From assembly GCA_036407095.1 (NCBI GenBank), contig DASWZV010000081.1, positions 310,001 to 374,000 of the forward strand: a stretch of 64,000 nt of DNA, read 5' to 3'. The translations under genes and the position numbers were made by a program. Under the pieces are notes generated by a model. It did no database searches. It had not been told where the DNA came from and worked only from the letters and a program-made list of their open reading frames with translations. Shown one piece after another: positions 34,915-43,885 of the stretch. Positions within the stretch are counted from its first letter, which is position 1. Every line of letters starts with the position of its first letter. This stretch comes from Gp6-AA40 sp036407095. Lineage in GTDB: Bacteria; Acidobacteriota; Vicinamibacteria; Vicinamibacterales; UBA2999.

Positions 34915-35500
34915 GAGCGCGCCTTCGACATCTCCGTAGCGTCGGCTCACCGGGCGGGCCTGGCGTCGGCTCCCGGTTCGACGGCGTGGAAAATCGGGCC
35001 TTCCGGCGATGGAGCTGACGATGACGCCGTCGCCTTGATAATTCGTACGACAGCCAAGAATCGTTTCGATAACCAGCTCGCCCGTACGCCCGTGGCGAAT
35101 CACCGGCGACGGCGCTCGCTGCGCCTCCAGACCCGATTTACTCTCTTCGCTCCTCACGCCGCGAACAGGTCGCCGACCCCAGGCCCGCCCGGTGAGCCGC
35201 CGCACACTGCCAAGCGACGGCGGTGTGGCTGCGGCGGAGCGACTGTTCGCGCCGCGATCAGCGAAGAAAGTAAAACGGCTCGGGAGCGGCCCCATCGGCG
35301 ACGGCAGTGATTCGCCACTGACGCACCCTGCAGCTTGTTATTGACACGATTGTTCACGGTCGCGCGGATCAGCATCAGCCGTCGCCGGCAGCGTCAGTAC
35401 GCGCGCGGACGAGCCGTTTTTCCGCGGCGTCGAACCGGAGCGAGGCCGCAGCCACACCGTCGTCGCGTGGCCCACGTGCGGGTGAGCGACACTACAGACA
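34915..35500. repeat. Non-coding array of diverged inverted and direct repeat units
   Basis: This 641-bp gap (34908-35548) holds no convincing gene. GGCTCACCGGGCGGGCCTGG (34944-34963) recurs exactly inverted at 35179-35198. The stretch 35033-35170 recurs, inverted and about 70-75 percent alike, in 35220-35375; both contain GTGGCGAATCAC in the same relative place. A further copy in direct orientation, related by GAGCCGTTTT and CCGCAGCCACACCG, runs from 35412 to about 35490. The arms could fold into a very long hairpin. Antisense ORFs here are similar to each other only because the DNA is repeated. Confidence 0.75.
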
Positions 35501-35548
35501 AACGGAAAACGCTCTGGCCAACGGGAACCTCCATATCGACATCATCGT

Positions 35549-37915
35549 TCAGTTGCGTGCAGCGGCTGCACTCTTCTCACGTCGCGGCTCACGCGCTTTG
35601 GCGTCGGTCACCGGCTTCAAGTCGATCGTGACCTTCTCGATCTTCCCCGTGAACGCGAATGGCAGCTCGTACGTGAAATCCACCGGCGAGCCGCCATCCA
35701 TGCCGATGTCGAGCCCTTCGCCGATCGACATCTTGATCGGAATGGTCCTCTCGAGACGTCCGTCGGCGACGCTCTTGCCGTTGACTGTCATCGAGAGATG
35801 TCCGCCTTGGCCGATTCCGCCACCGTCGTACGCGAAGTCGACGACGATCGTCGATTTGCCTTTGGTCAGCGGCTCCTGCGCGACCAGCGTCGGACGCTCG
35901 AGGGCGAGATAGTTGTAGACGAACGTAGGCCTGCCGTCTCTCAGGTAGAGGCCGTAGCCGCCTTCGAGACCACCGTGCGTGACGATCATCCCGTTTGCCT
36001 TGGTGTCCGACAGATCGACAGATGCCGTAATGGTCCACGACTTGTTGAGCATGGGAGGCGCAGCCGCGTCAGGCAGCCCGGTCATGCCGGCGTAGTACTC
36101 GATCTTGGTCCGCCCGCGAATCAGGCTCGGGCGCCCCATCGCTTCGTCGTTCATTCGAACTCCGGCCCGCCAATCGAGCGGCAGCACGCTGTACTTGGCT
36201 GCCTCGACCCACCAGAGGTCTTGCAGCTCACGCAGCTTCTGGGGGAACGTGGCCGCGAGATCGTTGGCCTGCGAAAAGTCGTCTTCGACGTTGTAGAGCT
36301 CCCATACGGCTTTATCGAGATCGAATTCTTCGCGCACGGCCGCCCAAGGCACGAACGCCGGGCACGACGCCATCCATCCGTCATGGTAAAGACCGCGATT
36401 GCACCCGAGCTCGAAGTACTGTGTCCGCCTGCGGCTCTTGGCCCTGGCGTCATCGAACGCGAACGCGAAGCTGATGCCCTCGATCGGCTTCTGTTTCACG
36501 CCATTGAGGTCGACCGGAGCGGTCATGCCACACAGCTCGTAGATCGTCGGCACGAGATCGATCGTGTGAACGAATTGATCACGCAACCCGCCTTTGTCCT
36601 TGATGCGCCCGGGCCACGACACGATCAGCGGGTTGCGAGTACCGCCGAAATGACTCGCGACCTGCTTGGTCCACTGGAAGGGTGTGTTCATCGCGTGCGC
36701 CCATGCCGACGGGAAATGGTTGAAGTGCTTCGGTCCGCCGAGCTCGTCGAGCGCTTTCAGGTTGTCCTGCCACTTCTCCGAGAAGCCGTTGAAGAACAGG
36801 TTCTCGTTGAGCGAGCCCTCCAGCCCGCCCTCCGCGCTCGCGCCGTTGTCGCCGGCGATGTAGATGATCAAGGTGTTGTCGGCATCCGGCATCTGCTTGA
36901 TCGCGTCGACGACGCGACCCATCTCGTGATCGACGTGCGCACCGAAGCCGGCAAACACTTCCATCATGCGCGCATAGAGCCGCTTCTGATCGACGTTCAA
37001 CGAGTCCCACGCAGGTAGCCCCTTCGACCGGACTGTGAGTTGCGTGTCCTTTGGAACGACGCCGAGTTTCTTCTGTCGCTCGATGGTCTGTTCGCGATAC
37101 GCGTCCCAGCCCATGTCGAACTTACCTTTGAACTTGTCGATCCATTCCCTGGGCGTGTGATGCGGTGCATGGGTGGCACCGGTGGCGACATAGAGGAAGT
37201 AGGGACGATCCGGCGCGATGCTCTTCACTTTACGCGCCCATGCGATCGCGTGATCGGCGAGATCGGTGGTGAGGTGATAGTTGGGATCCTTCGAGGCGGG
37301 TACGAGGGCGTGGTCCTCGTACAGCACCGGATGGTAGTGATGCATGTCGCCGCCGTTGAAGCCGTAGAAGTAGTCGAAGCCCATGCCGTTCGCCCATCGA
37401 TCGAACGGACCCGCCGCGCTCGTCTCCCATACCGGCGTGTTGTGGTTCTTGCCGATCCACGCCGTCATGTAGCCGTTTTGCCGCAGCACTTCTCCGATGG
37501 TGCCGCACTCTTTCGGCAGGACGCAGCAGTAGCCGTCGTAGCCCGTTGCCACTTCCGTGATACCGGCGAACGACGCCGAATGATGGTTGCGTCCTGTGAT
37601 CAGCGCCGCACGCGTCGGGCTGCACAGCGCCGTCGTGTGGAACCGATTGAAACGAAGTCCTTCCTCGGCAAGCCGATCCATCGTCGGCGACGGGATGCCG
37701 CCGCCAAACGTGCTGAACTGCCCGAAGCCTGCGTCGTCGAGCAGAATCAACACGATGTTCGGTGCGCCTTTGGGCGCTTTCACCGGCTGAGGAAATTGCG
37801 GCGGATCCGAATCGAGGTACGTCCGTCCGACGCTTCCGGAGAAGTGGAAGTCAGGCCTCGGCAGGATGGCCGGCGTGCCGGTGTTTACGTGGTCGTCGTT
37901 GCTCTTCGATGCCAT
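35549..37915 (-). CDS. Large arylsulfatase with C-terminal beta domain
   Basis: 788 residues. Sulfatase core ~50-560: LILLDDAGFG with metal-binding D60-D61, formylglycine site C98 in TTALCSPTRAALITGRNHH (C-x-P-x-R form), GKNHNTPVWE, IYIAGDNGASAEGG. The C-terminal ~200 residues form a concanavalin-like beta region (SWTITASVDLSDTKANGMIVTHGGLEGGYGLYLRDGRPTFVYN), as in the PAS-type long arylsulfatases. No signal peptide. A different sulfatase lineage from the two shorter copies. Sigma-54 promoter 38004-38017. Confidence 0.93.
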   Translation of the reverse strand: MASKSNDDHVNTGTPAILPRPDFHFSGSVGRTYLDSDPPQFPQPVKAPKGAPNIVLILLDDAGFGQFSTFGGGIPSPTMDRLAEEGLRFNRFHTTALCSPTRAALITGRNHHSASFAGITEVATGYDGYCCVLPKECGTIGEVLRQNGYMTAWIGKNHNTPVWETSAAGPFDRWANGMGFDYFYGFNGGDMHHYHPVLYEDHALVPASKDPNYHLTTDLADHAIAWARKVKSIAPDRPYFLYVATGATHAPHHTPREWIDKFKGKFDMGWDAYREQTIERQKKLGVVPKDTQLTVRSKGLPAWDSLNVDQKRLYARMMEVFAGFGAHVDHEMGRVVDAIKQMPDADNTLIIYIAGDNGASAEGGLEGSLNENLFFNGFSEKWQDNLKALDELGGPKHFNHFPSAWAHAMNTPFQWTKQVASHFGGTRNPLIVSWPGRIKDKGGLRDQFVHTIDLVPTIYELCGMTAPVDLNGVKQKPIEGISFAFAFDDARAKSRRRTQYFELGCNRGLYHDGWMASCPAFVPWAAVREEFDLDKAVWELYNVEDDFSQANDLAATFPQKLRELQDLWWVEAAKYSVLPLDWRAGVRMNDEAMGRPSLIRGRTKIEYYAGMTGLPDAAAPPMLNKSWTITASVDLSDTKANGMIVTHGGLEGGYGLYLRDGRPTFVYNYLALERPTLVAQEPLTKGKSTIVVDFAYDGGGIGQGGHLSMTVNGKSVADGRLERTIPIKMSIGEGLDIGMDGGSPVDFTYELPFAFTGKIEKVTIDLKPVTDAKAREPRREKSAAAARN

Positions 37916-38003
37916 GGTGCCCTCTTTGGACTACTGCTTCGCAATCGCGACGCGGAGTTGGACGAAGGAGACGGATCCGGCGGGTCCCCAATCGCATCAC
38001 CGT

Positions 38004-38017
38004 GCAACTTCGAGCCC
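38004..38017 (-). promoter_or_regulatory. Sigma-54 promoter for the large sulfatase
   Basis: Minus-strand GGGCTCGAAGTTGC, exact spacing with TTGC; one base from the promoters at 21403 and 29386. Predicted leader of about 77 nt. Confidence 0.75.
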
Positions 38018-38103
38018 AGAAGCCAACACCGCCACGCCGGTCAGTTCCTCCGCGCGTTCCCGCCGTGTCGCCAAACAGCCCTGCTCCGTGTGAGGCGGGC
38101 AAT

Positions 38104-38119
38104 CCGCGAGATGTCGCGG
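38104..38119. promoter_or_regulatory. 16-bp palindromic activator site, divergently shared
   Basis: CCGCGAGATGTCGCGG, centred about 95 bp from the minus promoter (38004-38017) and about 62 bp from a plus promoter (38174-38187). Confidence 0.72.
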
Positions 38120-38173
38120 TTTCGTTGGGCACTCAGCCAGATCGTTCGATGCGTACGGGCGGCATTCGTCGAT

Positions 38174-38187
38174 GGCGGCACGATTGC
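38174..38187 (+). promoter_or_regulatory. Candidate sigma-54 promoter for the gene at 38218
   Basis: GGCGGCACGATTGC, exact GG-N10-GC with TTGC. Transcription would start about 19 nt before ATG 38218, leaving room for its GGAGGAG site. Confidence 0.55.
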
Positions 38188-38217
38188 CCCTGATGGCCGT
38201 TTTTGGAGGAGCACCCA

Positions 38218-38694
38218 ATGGCAACTCAGAAAGACTTCACAGCGGACGAATGGAAAGACGTGACGGCCGCGCCGTTCATGGCTGGACTGATTGTGACGAT
38301 GGCTGACTTGAGCGGTCTTGTCGGCATCACGAAGGAAGCGGCCGCCGTCGGCAAGGTCATCATGGAATCAGCGGCAAGTTCGTCGAGCGAGCTGATCAGA
38401 ACGCTGGGAGAATCCTTCAAGAGCGGCGCGCGGCCCGAGATGCCTGCCATGCCGAAGGACCGGGAACAGGCGCGCAGCTCGTTCGTCGAGAAGTGCAGGC
38501 TCGCGGCGGCTGCGGTCGCGGCCAAGTCGCCGGCGGAGGCGCAGGAATTCAAGGTGTGGCTGATGTCGATCGCACACAAAGCTGCCGAGGCCGCCAAGGA
38601 AGGTGGCTTCCTCGGGTTCGGAGGAACGCAAGTCAGCGCGCAGGAACAGGCCGCACTCACCCAACTCGGCACCGCGCTCGGCGTGCGCGCGTAA
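38218..38694 (+). CDS. Conserved hypothetical cytoplasmic protein
   Basis: 158 residues from ATG 38218 with GGAGGAG upstream. The sequence is mostly helical: FTADEWKDVTAAPFMAGLIVTMADLSGLVGITKEAAAVGKVI, then CRLAAAAVAAKSPAEAQEFKVWLMSIAHKAAEAAKEGGFLGFGGTQVSAQEQAALTQLGTALG. The EWK...PFMAGL and GGFLGFGG blocks recall an uncharacterised family in many proteobacteria; I know no function. It is divergent from the large sulfatase and shares its palindrome. Confidence 0.82.
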   Translation: MATQKDFTADEWKDVTAAPFMAGLIVTMADLSGLVGITKEAAAVGKVIMESAASSSSELIRTLGESFKSGARPEMPAMPKDREQARSSFVEKCRLAAAAVAAKSPAEAQEFKVWLMSIAHKAAEAAKEGGFLGFGGTQVSAQEQAALTQLGTALGVRA

Positions 38695-38806
38695 ATGTCG
38701 CCTCAATCGCGCGGACCGTGCCACGGAGAACTCGACATGCCGGTCCGCGCGCCGAAGCTTCGTCACGCGACGACCTGGAGTGTTCTCGAGAACAGCCGAC
38801 CGGCCG

Positions 38807-40651
38807 TCATGGAACCTCGAGATCGAATGCGGTGATTCGCCACGCGTCTTGTTCGCGGGTCCACAACGTGCGAAGAACGGGCGCTTCACCGGCCTTCGTC
38901 CGAAGCCGGATCGTCATGGCGAAGCCCTTCCCGTACTGAAGTGGAAACTCCTTCGGGAAGCGGCCCCCAGTCGCCATCGCCACACAGTCGGCTGCGTCGG
39001 TGAACGCATCGGGAATGCTGATCAACGTGAACGCGGAGGCATAGGGATGATCCATCACGCGAACCGCGTTATGAGATTCCGGGACCGCGACCAGCACGTC
39101 GTCCAGGAGGCGGCTCCTGCCGAGCCGTTCACCTGTGTGCTGGATCCCTTCGCGGAGTCGTCGAGCGGCCTCTTCGGGGGATGCGACCGGCGATTGATCG
39201 GGACCTCGGACGAGGTCGTAGCACGCGTAGCTCTTCGCCGACAGATATCGGAACGCCGCGTCGTAATCCTTCCGGATCAGCCAGCTGTCGAGAAAGCCGT
39301 GGGCCGCGGCGACGAGACTCATGTCGGCGGGAACCCGCGCGGCGGTTGTGGCGGGAGGAGCGTCCGGCACCTCGGTGTCACGATCGTCGGCTCCCGCGTG
39401 CCACGAGACAAGCTTCCAGTACCCGTTGTCCCTGCCCCAGAGCAGCGCGACAGGGTGATCCGTGCGCCCATTGATGTTGAAGGTCGCACCGAAGTAGTTG
39501 CCGTACTCGCGACGCACCTTCTTCGAGTCGCCGGGCATCAGTTGGCTTTCACAGTCGAACCTGGCGGCGATGTCGTCGGGAACGGCATAGATCACGAACT
39601 GCGGATGATGCCGCTGCGTGACGACCTTCAGTCCCGGCATCGTGAAGCGCACCCCGGTGGTCAACCCCTCGAGCGACGGTCGCGTACCCAGTGCAGCGTG
39701 AGCCGCCTTGAGCCGCACCATGATCTGAAACGGCGCCAGGCCGGGATCGAGCTCGGACGGATCGTCGAGATCCAGTGCGAGACACGCGTACGCGCGTTCC
39801 GACACGTAGCCCATCGCGGCGACGATGTCGCCCTCGACGAGCCAGGCGGTCAGGAAGTCGTCGACCATGACGTCGATAGATTTCCGGCCGGCGCGAGGCG
39901 ACTTCCGCAGCGCCAGCGGTGAACTGCTCGCGACCTCTTCCGGTGCACGCTCCAGTCGGACACCGAAGAAGCTTTGCCACCAGTTCCTGAAACCGGTCCA
40001 GCGGTTGACGTGCCGATCGTAGTTGTTGCCCGCGCGCACATCGGAGTTCGACGAGCTGAGATGTCCGTTGAAGAGCGCCACTGGAAAACTCGAGGAGCGG
40101 TAGTCGACATCGATGTCCGCGCGTCGGCCGTCGCGTGCCATCGACACCTGGATCGACGGCACACCACCCTGCTCGCGGTAGTTGATCGGATAGCCTTTGT
40201 GATAGACGGTGTTGTCGCGACCGCGCCTGAATTCACGCGATCGCTCGAGCGTGTCGAGCGCGTCCGGCGTGAGCCGGGCGTACATCCGGAACTGACGATC
40301 GCCCCGCGCCCCCGCGACTTCGCCTTTGACCGTTTCCACCTGCTCGACCAATGCCAGCACATCGCCGAGGGGGGCGCCGGACGCATCGGTCAGCGTGCTC
40401 GTCATCAACGCGTGCGTGATCGCATCGAACGTCGTCTTCGTCGACACCGTGACGACGTCGTCGTAGAGGTGCGGGGCGTCGAGCTTCTGACCGATCGCTT
40501 CGGTGAAGCGGGTTGCCCAATGGTCGACGAGCAGCTGCTTCCGAGGATCGAGCGAGGCGTACGAGTCGCCACCGAATTGAAGCGGCTGCTGCGTGAAGGT
40601 GGCCTGCATCAGCAACAACACCATCACGCTCAGCGCGGCGGCCGCTCTCAT
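38807..40651 (-). CDS. Large secreted protein, unknown function
   Basis: 614 residues. Signal peptide MRAAAALSVMVLLLMQATFTQQ. Mixed alpha/beta sequence without a recognised domain; a central Arg-rich loop (RKSPRAGRKSIDVMVDDFLTAWLVEGDIVAAMGYVSERAYACL) and a similar later segment (SLVAAAHGFLDSWLIRKDYDAAFRYLSAKSYACY) form an internal repeat: D-x-FL-x-W-x-x-x-D-x-x-A-x-x-Y-x-S-x-x-x-Y-AC. The two copies look like SnoaL/NTF2-like or TPR-like modules. Sigma-54 promoter 40666-40679 would start the transcript only ~3 nt before this ATG. Confidence 0.78.
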   Translation of the reverse strand: MRAAAALSVMVLLLMQATFTQQPLQFGGDSYASLDPRKQLLVDHWATRFTEAIGQKLDAPHLYDDVVTVSTKTTFDAITHALMTSTLTDASGAPLGDVLALVEQVETVKGEVAGARGDRQFRMYARLTPDALDTLERSREFRRGRDNTVYHKGYPINYREQGGVPSIQVSMARDGRRADIDVDYRSSSFPVALFNGHLSSSNSDVRAGNNYDRHVNRWTGFRNWWQSFFGVRLERAPEEVASSSPLALRKSPRAGRKSIDVMVDDFLTAWLVEGDIVAAMGYVSERAYACLALDLDDPSELDPGLAPFQIMVRLKAAHAALGTRPSLEGLTTGVRFTMPGLKVVTQRHHPQFVIYAVPDDIAARFDCESQLMPGDSKKVRREYGNYFGATFNINGRTDHPVALLWGRDNGYWKLVSWHAGADDRDTEVPDAPPATTAARVPADMSLVAAAHGFLDSWLIRKDYDAAFRYLSAKSYACYDLVRGPDQSPVASPEEAARRLREGIQHTGERLGRSRLLDDVLVAVPESHNAVRVMDHPYASAFTLISIPDAFTDAADCVAMATGGRFPKEFPLQYGKGFAMTIRLRTKAGEAPVLRTLWTREQDAWRITAFDLEVP

Positions 40652-40665
40652 GACGCTCTGGAGTG

Positions 40666-40679
40666 CAACTCGGAGGCCG
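40666..40679 (-). promoter_or_regulatory. Sigma-54 promoter for the secreted protein at 38807-40651
   Basis: Minus-strand GGCCTCCGAGTTGC, exact spacing with TTGC. The predicted transcript begins near 40654, so the mRNA would be nearly leaderless. Confidence 0.65.
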
Positions 40680-40731
40680 CCGCCCGTGATCGGATCGTGC
40701 GAAGGAGGGTTCGGGGCTCGCGACGCAAGTC

Positions 40732-40747
40732 CGCGATATGTCGCGGG
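40732..40747. promoter_or_regulatory. 16-bp palindromic activator site
   Basis: CCGCGATATGTCGCGG, centred about 60 bp upstream of the promoter at 40666-40679. Confidence 0.72.
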
Positions 40748-40828
40748 ATGGGCCAGCCGACTACATCCACGAAAGCTCGGGTGGTCCGCCGTAGCTTCGT
40801 GCGAGGCGGAAGCCGGACCCGACCAGCG

Positions 40829-42976
40829 TCAGGACACGAGGTGCAGGACGTTGCGGAGGATCGACCAGCGCGGCGCACGAGGGACGGCGTCGGCGCCGAG
40901 GATCCAGTGTCGATAGATACGATCGAGGGTCCCGTCCTTGCGCTTCAACTCGATCCAGGAATTGACGAACGCCGCGAACTCGAGGTCGTGGCGAGCAATC
41001 GCGAACGCGAGCGGCACCTTGATCGGAGTCGGCTGGGGCACGACCACCGACAGTTCCGGATGCAGCAGCGTCCACGTCGACCCGCGTTCCGCGGTGAGCA
41101 GGGCTGCGTCGGCCCCGTACTTCTCGAACTGAAAGAGCTCGGACACCACGTTCACCGGGACGACCCGCGCGCCAGGCAGCGCGAACGTGAGCTTGTCGAT
41201 GTAATACGGCTGATTGATGACCGTGACCGTCAACGGGTGGATCGCGCGAATCGATTCCCAGGTTTCGAACCGGTGCCGCGCCTCATCGGGCATCACGAAC
41301 GCCAGCGTTTCATCGAGGTACGGGTTGGACAACAACGCGTCGTTGGCGATCCGTGTCGTGATCGGAACTCCCGACATCACGATGTCGCACTCACCGCGCT
41401 GCAGTCGGGTGGCGAAGTCGTCGCGGATGATCGGGACGAACTCCAGCGTCACGCCGAGTTCCTCTGCCAGCTGGTGAGCCAGTTCGACGTCGTGGCCCAC
41501 GAAGGCGCCCTTGGCGTTCGTGAACGCGAACGGCATGGCGTCGGGAAGATAGCCGACGCGCAGCACTCCTCGCTGCCGGATCGTCTCCAGGAGGGAACCT
41601 GATGCGCCACTCCCGTCCTCGTCATGGCGCGAGGGGTGTGCGCGCATGAGCGCAGGGACGCGGTGGCTGAGAAGGTCCATCGACATGATCACTTGATCCT
41701 TTTCGTAGGAGGGGGCGGCGATGGTCGCGAACAGGAGTCGAAGGCCGCCGATGACGACGAGCGTCGACACACCCGCCCCGATCGCAAACCGCGTCAGGTG
41801 TCCAGCGCGAATCCGGAGGTGACCGGCCACGGCCGCCGAGCCGAGCACCGCCACCGTCACGGTGTGGATCGCCGCGACGAACGAGCCCACGCGTGAGTTG
41901 ACGACCGACGTCGCGACGAAGAGTTGAAACGTGTCTGCCGGAATCCTGAACGTGTCCAGCAGAAACGGCACGGCCACGTTGATGCTGCCGAAGAACGTGA
42001 GGATGCCGGTGAGCGCCAGTCGCGGGAGCTGCAGCAGGCCAACCGTCGTATCGGTGTACCAGGCGGCGAACAGGATGAAGCTCATTGACAGCAGCTTGCC
42101 GCTGTGCGGAAGGTTGTAGGCAGCCGGCATGATCACTTCGGGCAGACCCGCCACGCGCGGATCCGGATCGTGCTGCTTCAGCAGATCACGGCTGGCGTCG
42201 ATGAGCGACGGCAGGACGATGAATACATCGCCCGCCATTGTCGCCGTGATGACCGATTCGTGGGTGCGTTGAAGCAGTTCCCGGCGTGTGATGCCGGTCA
42301 ACGCCGCGACCAGGCCGGGCATGATCCAGAAGCCGAGCAGGAAGCCGAGCGCCGCATATGCGACGAGATACATCTGGATGCGGCTGAACTGCTCGATATT
42401 CAGCGTGCCTGCCGTGTTGGCGGCGATCGCGAAGAGTCCGTACGGCGTCAGGCGCTGGATCATGCGCGCGGCGCGCGACACGGCCGCTTCGGCCACGCCG
42501 AGCACATCGAGGATTTCGCTCTTGCGCTCGAGCGTCATCAGCGCCACGCCCATCAGAATGGAAAACAGGACGATCGCCGGCACGATGCTGTTCGCCAGCG
42601 CATGGAATGGGTTCGAAGGCACGTACAGACCGATGAAGTCGAACGACTCCGGCGCCTGCAGCAGCGTCGTGCTGAAGAAGGAGGCGTTCTGCGATCGCGG
42701 AAATGCCAGCGGCATCAGAAACGCGAACGTCAGCGCCAGCAGCCAGAGCCCGCCGATGACCAATCCGACGTGTGCGACCAATCGACGCGCATCGGGCGGG
42801 TTGAGACGACCAAGGTTGTAGATGATGGAGACGACGACGTACGGAAAGACGGTGGTCTGAAGCAGACCGATGAAACCGTCGGCCGGCCATTTGAAGATCG
42901 CGGCGTAGTCGCCGAGGAACAACCCGACGACTACACCGCTTGCGAGCCCCGCGATCACTTTCCTGGAGAAACTCAC
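40829..42976 (-). CDS. Dicarboxylate/amino-acid symporter fused to a periplasmic solute-binding domain
   Basis: 715 residues. Residues 1-~420 are a DAACS (SDF) type sodium or proton symporter with 8 or more membrane segments; VVNSRVGSFVAAIHTVTVAVLG and PFLLDTFRIPADTFQLFVATSV correspond to the core hairpin and helix regions. A linker (~430-460) leads to a type 3 solute-binding domain (SBP_bac_3, ~460-700): RGVLRVGYLPDAMPFAFTNAKGAFVGHDVELAHQLAEELGV, DIVMSGVPITTRIANDALLSNPY. In ordinary systems these are separate proteins belonging to different transporter types. It may deliver captured amino acids or dicarboxylates to the symporter, or use the binding domain as a regulator. Confidence 0.88.
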   Translation of the reverse strand: MSFSRKVIAGLASGVVVGLFLGDYAAIFKWPADGFIGLLQTTVFPYVVVSIIYNLGRLNPPDARRLVAHVGLVIGGLWLLALTFAFLMPLAFPRSQNASFFSTTLLQAPESFDFIGLYVPSNPFHALANSIVPAIVLFSILMGVALMTLERKSEILDVLGVAEAAVSRAARMIQRLTPYGLFAIAANTAGTLNIEQFSRIQMYLVAYAALGFLLGFWIMPGLVAALTGITRRELLQRTHESVITATMAGDVFIVLPSLIDASRDLLKQHDPDPRVAGLPEVIMPAAYNLPHSGKLLSMSFILFAAWYTDTTVGLLQLPRLALTGILTFFGSINVAVPFLLDTFRIPADTFQLFVATSVVNSRVGSFVAAIHTVTVAVLGSAAVAGHLRIRAGHLTRFAIGAGVSTLVVIGGLRLLFATIAAPSYEKDQVIMSMDLLSHRVPALMRAHPSRHDEDGSGASGSLLETIRQRGVLRVGYLPDAMPFAFTNAKGAFVGHDVELAHQLAEELGVTLEFVPIIRDDFATRLQRGECDIVMSGVPITTRIANDALLSNPYLDETLAFVMPDEARHRFETWESIRAIHPLTVTVINQPYYIDKLTFALPGARVVPVNVVSELFQFEKYGADAALLTAERGSTWTLLHPELSVVVPQPTPIKVPLAFAIARHDLEFAAFVNSWIELKRKDGTLDRIYRHWILGADAVPRAPRWSILRNVLHLVS

Positions 42977-43010
42977 GTCTGTTGCTTTCCCCTGGAGCGC
43001 CCGGGTCTAC

Positions 43011-43066
43011 GTCGGGTCTGCCTCAGCCAGACCCGACAACACTACTGGTCCGGCTCGAGCCGGACC
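43011..43066. terminator. Two consecutive hairpins
   Basis: Hairpin 1: GTCGGGTCTG (43011-43020) and CAGACCCGAC (43028-43037), 10-bp perfect stem, 7-nt loop. Hairpin 2: the perfect palindrome GGTCCGGCTCGAGCCGGACC (43047-43066). They lie just past the stop of the DUF2780 gene and before the symporter start, and could end or pause transcription between them. Confidence 0.6.
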
Positions 43067-43075
43067 CACCTACGA

Positions 43076-43561
43076 TCACTTCAACGCGCCGGCGAGCAGG
43101 TTGCCGACGTTCGCGCCACCCGATTTCGTCACGAACGATGTCAGCACGGGAACCGCCTTCGAGACCATGTCAGGTTTGAGCCCGAGCTTCGTGAACGCGG
43201 AGGCAGCGCCCGCCAGTCCGGTCGCCGACGCGCCCGGCGCACCCGTGATGCCAACGGCACTGCTCGCTCCCGGTGCCGCCTTCAGCAGCGAGTCCATGCC
43301 CGGAACGGCGGACGAGACCTGCGAGAACTCCTCCGGCTTGAGACGTGATTTCGCAATGCCAAACAGAGCTCCGGCAGCACCGGCCGCCTGCTCGGGCGTG
43401 GCACCGAGTTCCTTCGAGAGCTGGCCCACGAGCTCGGGGCTCGCGCTCGCCGCGGCGCTGGCCGCCTCCTGTGCCGCTTGAGACGCGTGTGCCGGTCTGC
43501 TCGAAGCAAACACAGCGATGAGTCCGACGCACACGATGCCGAGCACGTTCTGTCGTGTCAT
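43076..43561 (-). CDS. Secreted DUF2780-like protein
   Basis: 161 residues from ATG 43561 (the longer frame to 43678 lacks a signal peptide). Signal peptide VLGIVCVGLIAVFASSRPAHA. The rest matches the DUF2780 (VcgC/VcgE) pattern: ELVGQLSKELGATPEQAAGAAGALFGIAKSRL, VSSAVPGMDSLLKAAP, LGLKPDMVSKAVPVLTSFVTKSGGANVGNLLAGALK. Function unknown. The 43562-43934 gap upstream holds no gene, but two palindromes and a sigma-54 promoter. Confidence 0.85.
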   Translation of the reverse strand: MTRQNVLGIVCVGLIAVFASSRPAHASQAAQEAASAAASASPELVGQLSKELGATPEQAAGAAGALFGIAKSRLKPEEFSQVSSAVPGMDSLLKAAPGASSAVGITGAPGASATGLAGAASAFTKLGLKPDMVSKAVPVLTSFVTKSGGANVGNLLAGALK

Positions 43562-43691
43562 GGTGTCCACCACTGGAGGAGTGACACGGTCGAATCCGCG
43601 CCCTGTGCCAAACACGGGTGTGACGAATCGTTCGAAATCGGCGCGGACATCGTCCCCCCAGGCAGGAGACGTCGTCATGTCGCAGCTGAAC

Positions 43692-43707
43692 CAGCGACAT
43701 GTCGTGG
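43692..43707. promoter_or_regulatory. 16-bp palindromic activator site
   Basis: CAGCGACATGTCGTGG (one mismatch to the commonest form). It lies between promoter 43792-43805 and the DUF2780 start. A weak minus-strand GG-N10-GC at 43643-43656 could be its own promoter. Confidence 0.65.
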
Positions 43708-43791
43708 CACAGGCTTACTTCGGTGATCGCCAGTGACCGTACGGTCTCCTCGAGATCTCTGCATGCAACCTGATCCTCCCGCGGCCCCGCT

Positions 43792-43805
43792 GCAACTTGC
43801 AGGCC
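43792..43805 (-). promoter_or_regulatory. Sigma-54 promoter towards the DUF2780 gene
   Basis: Minus-strand GGCCTGCAAGTTGC, exact spacing with TTGC. The leader before ATG 43561 would be about 220 nt and would contain the second palindrome. Confidence 0.65.
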
Positions 43806-43885
43806 CGGGCGATGAGCAGCAACAGGGGCTGTGTGTTCAAGGTTGCCGGTGATGTGATGACAGTCCGTTCGAGCGGCGGCGCTCG

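Noticed and set aside
34786..35295. Similar plus- and minus-strand small ORFs in the 34.9-35.4 kb gap
   Set aside because: Their similarity comes from the inverted DNA repeat; no consistent ribosome site, and low-complexity Arg-rich products.
39974..41602. 542-residue plus-strand open frame
   Set aside because: Runs antisense across two real genes and their shared regulatory gap; composition is His/Arg/Val-rich without domains.
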